From Ruminiclostridium cellobioparum subsp. termitidis CT1112 (lineage in GTDB: Bacteria > Bacillota > Clostridia > Acetivibrionales > DSM-1351), in contig NZ_AORV01000039.1 in the NCBI RefSeq assembly GCF_000350485.1, positions 17,473 to 81,472 of the forward strand: 64,000 bases of DNA, in the 5' to 3' direction. Both the position numbers and the translations under genes were made by a program. Shown here in pieces: positions 63,740-64,000 of the stretch (within the stretch, counting starts at the first letter, position 1; every line of letters starts with the position of its first letter). The notes under the pieces are model-generated. The model searched no databases. It was not told the DNA's origin and saw only the letters and a list, made by a program, of their open reading frames with translations.

Positions 63740-64000
63740 AAATTAAAATCGTGATAAACTTCGTATTACTACGTCAGTCTTCGTGTCCTCCGGTACTCAC
63801 CTATCACATAGGCTCTGTTCCTCGGCACTCGTCTTCCTTGTACTACTCGTTTCTGACGATTTTTTTAACATATTAATTTTTAAACTCCTCTTGGGAGCTA
63901 AATAATGTATCGAAGTAACGAGGCTTTGCCTCGATGAAATGCCACTAGTGTAACTAAATTTTTCTACAATCGAAAAATTTAGTTTGGAATCTAGCCATTA
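63740..64000 (-). other. Spacer upstream of 5S rRNA with hairpins and a dispersed repeat
   Basis: No 23S 3' end or tRNA is visible in these 261 bases. They contain AATCGT/ACGATT ends that could form a processing stem around 63748-63863, a perfect CGAGGC-TTT-GCCTCG hairpin (63919-63933) and a perfect 12-bp stem (ACTAAATTTTTC, 63953-63983). The segment 63928-63993 is similar to 10521-10587 in the L23-L2 spacer. Confidence 0.55.

Noticed and set aside
1..64000. CRISPR arrays, tRNA genes, transposase genes or phage genes
   Set aside because: None seen. The repeats present are not regularly spaced arrays, and no cloverleaf sequence or transposase motif was recognised.

Overview
The window looks like a low-GC, plant- or chitin-degrading member of the Clostridia, of the Ruminiclostridium/Acetivibrio kind. 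The reasons are AT-rich DNA with strong AGGAGG ribosome-binding sites and frequent TTG/GTG starts, a full S10-spc ribosomal-protein operon, a Gram-positive type IV pilus cluster, a SigI/RsgI pair of the type known from cellulosome-producing clostridia, and huge secreted modular glycoside hydrolases with SLH anchors. No dockerin or cohesin module was seen. Every gene I can support is on the minus strand, so transcription runs from high to low coordinates.

Layout by coordinate. (1) 1-13112: the S10-spc operon, promoter at 13084-13112, a 334-nt leader holding an intrinsic terminator, then S10, L3, L4, L23, L2, S19, L22, S3, L16, L29, S17, L14, L24, L5, S14, S8, L6, L18, S5, L30, L15, SecY, Adk and the start of Map, which is cut by the window edge. 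Several spacers in this operon are unusually long and packed with hairpins or repeats. (2) 13177-13515: a non-coding repeat element (element A). (3) 13679-31276: a type IV pilus operon, in transcription order pilB, pilT, pilM, pilC, a major-pilin-like gene, a minor pilin, pilN, pilO, a second minor pilin, a very large PilX-like pseudopilin, a lipoprotein, a prepilin peptidase and a large secreted DUF5057-type protein. A structured non-coding block (31619-31769) lies upstream. (4) 31782-33866: a secreted protein with a copper-amine-oxidase-N-like domain. (5) 34174-41284: a chitin module made of sigI, an rsgI whose reading frame is split at a run of seven A, and a 1462-residue protein with three GH18 domains. 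(6) 41444-41900: element B, a relative of element A. (7) 41976-51554: a 3192-residue SLH-anchored protein with one GH5-like barrel and two GH43 domains. (8) 51883-63332: an eight-gene sugar sensing and uptake cluster (YtfQ-type binding protein, ATPase, two permeases, a chemoreceptor, a YesM/YesN-type two-component system and a tandem binding protein). (9) 63624-63739: a 5S rRNA gene, with its upstream spacer running to the window end.

How the parts fit. RsgI carries the same Ig-like and CBM5/12 modules as the triple chitinase beside it, so I infer that chitin fragments sensed outside the cell release SigI, which then drives the chitinase. In the last block, a furanose-type ABC importer, a chemoreceptor and a two-component system with a lone tandem binding protein sit just upstream of the GH43-rich surface enzyme. 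I infer an arabinan or arabinogalactan sense, swim, digest and import unit. These functional links rest on gene neighbourhood and shared domains and have not been tested.

The most unusual signals are the A7 frameshift in rsgI, the two dispersed non-coding elements A and B with shared ends and a small conserved core, a 70-bp repeat shared by the L2-L23 spacer and the 5S spacer, and the tandem binding protein tied to the two-component system.
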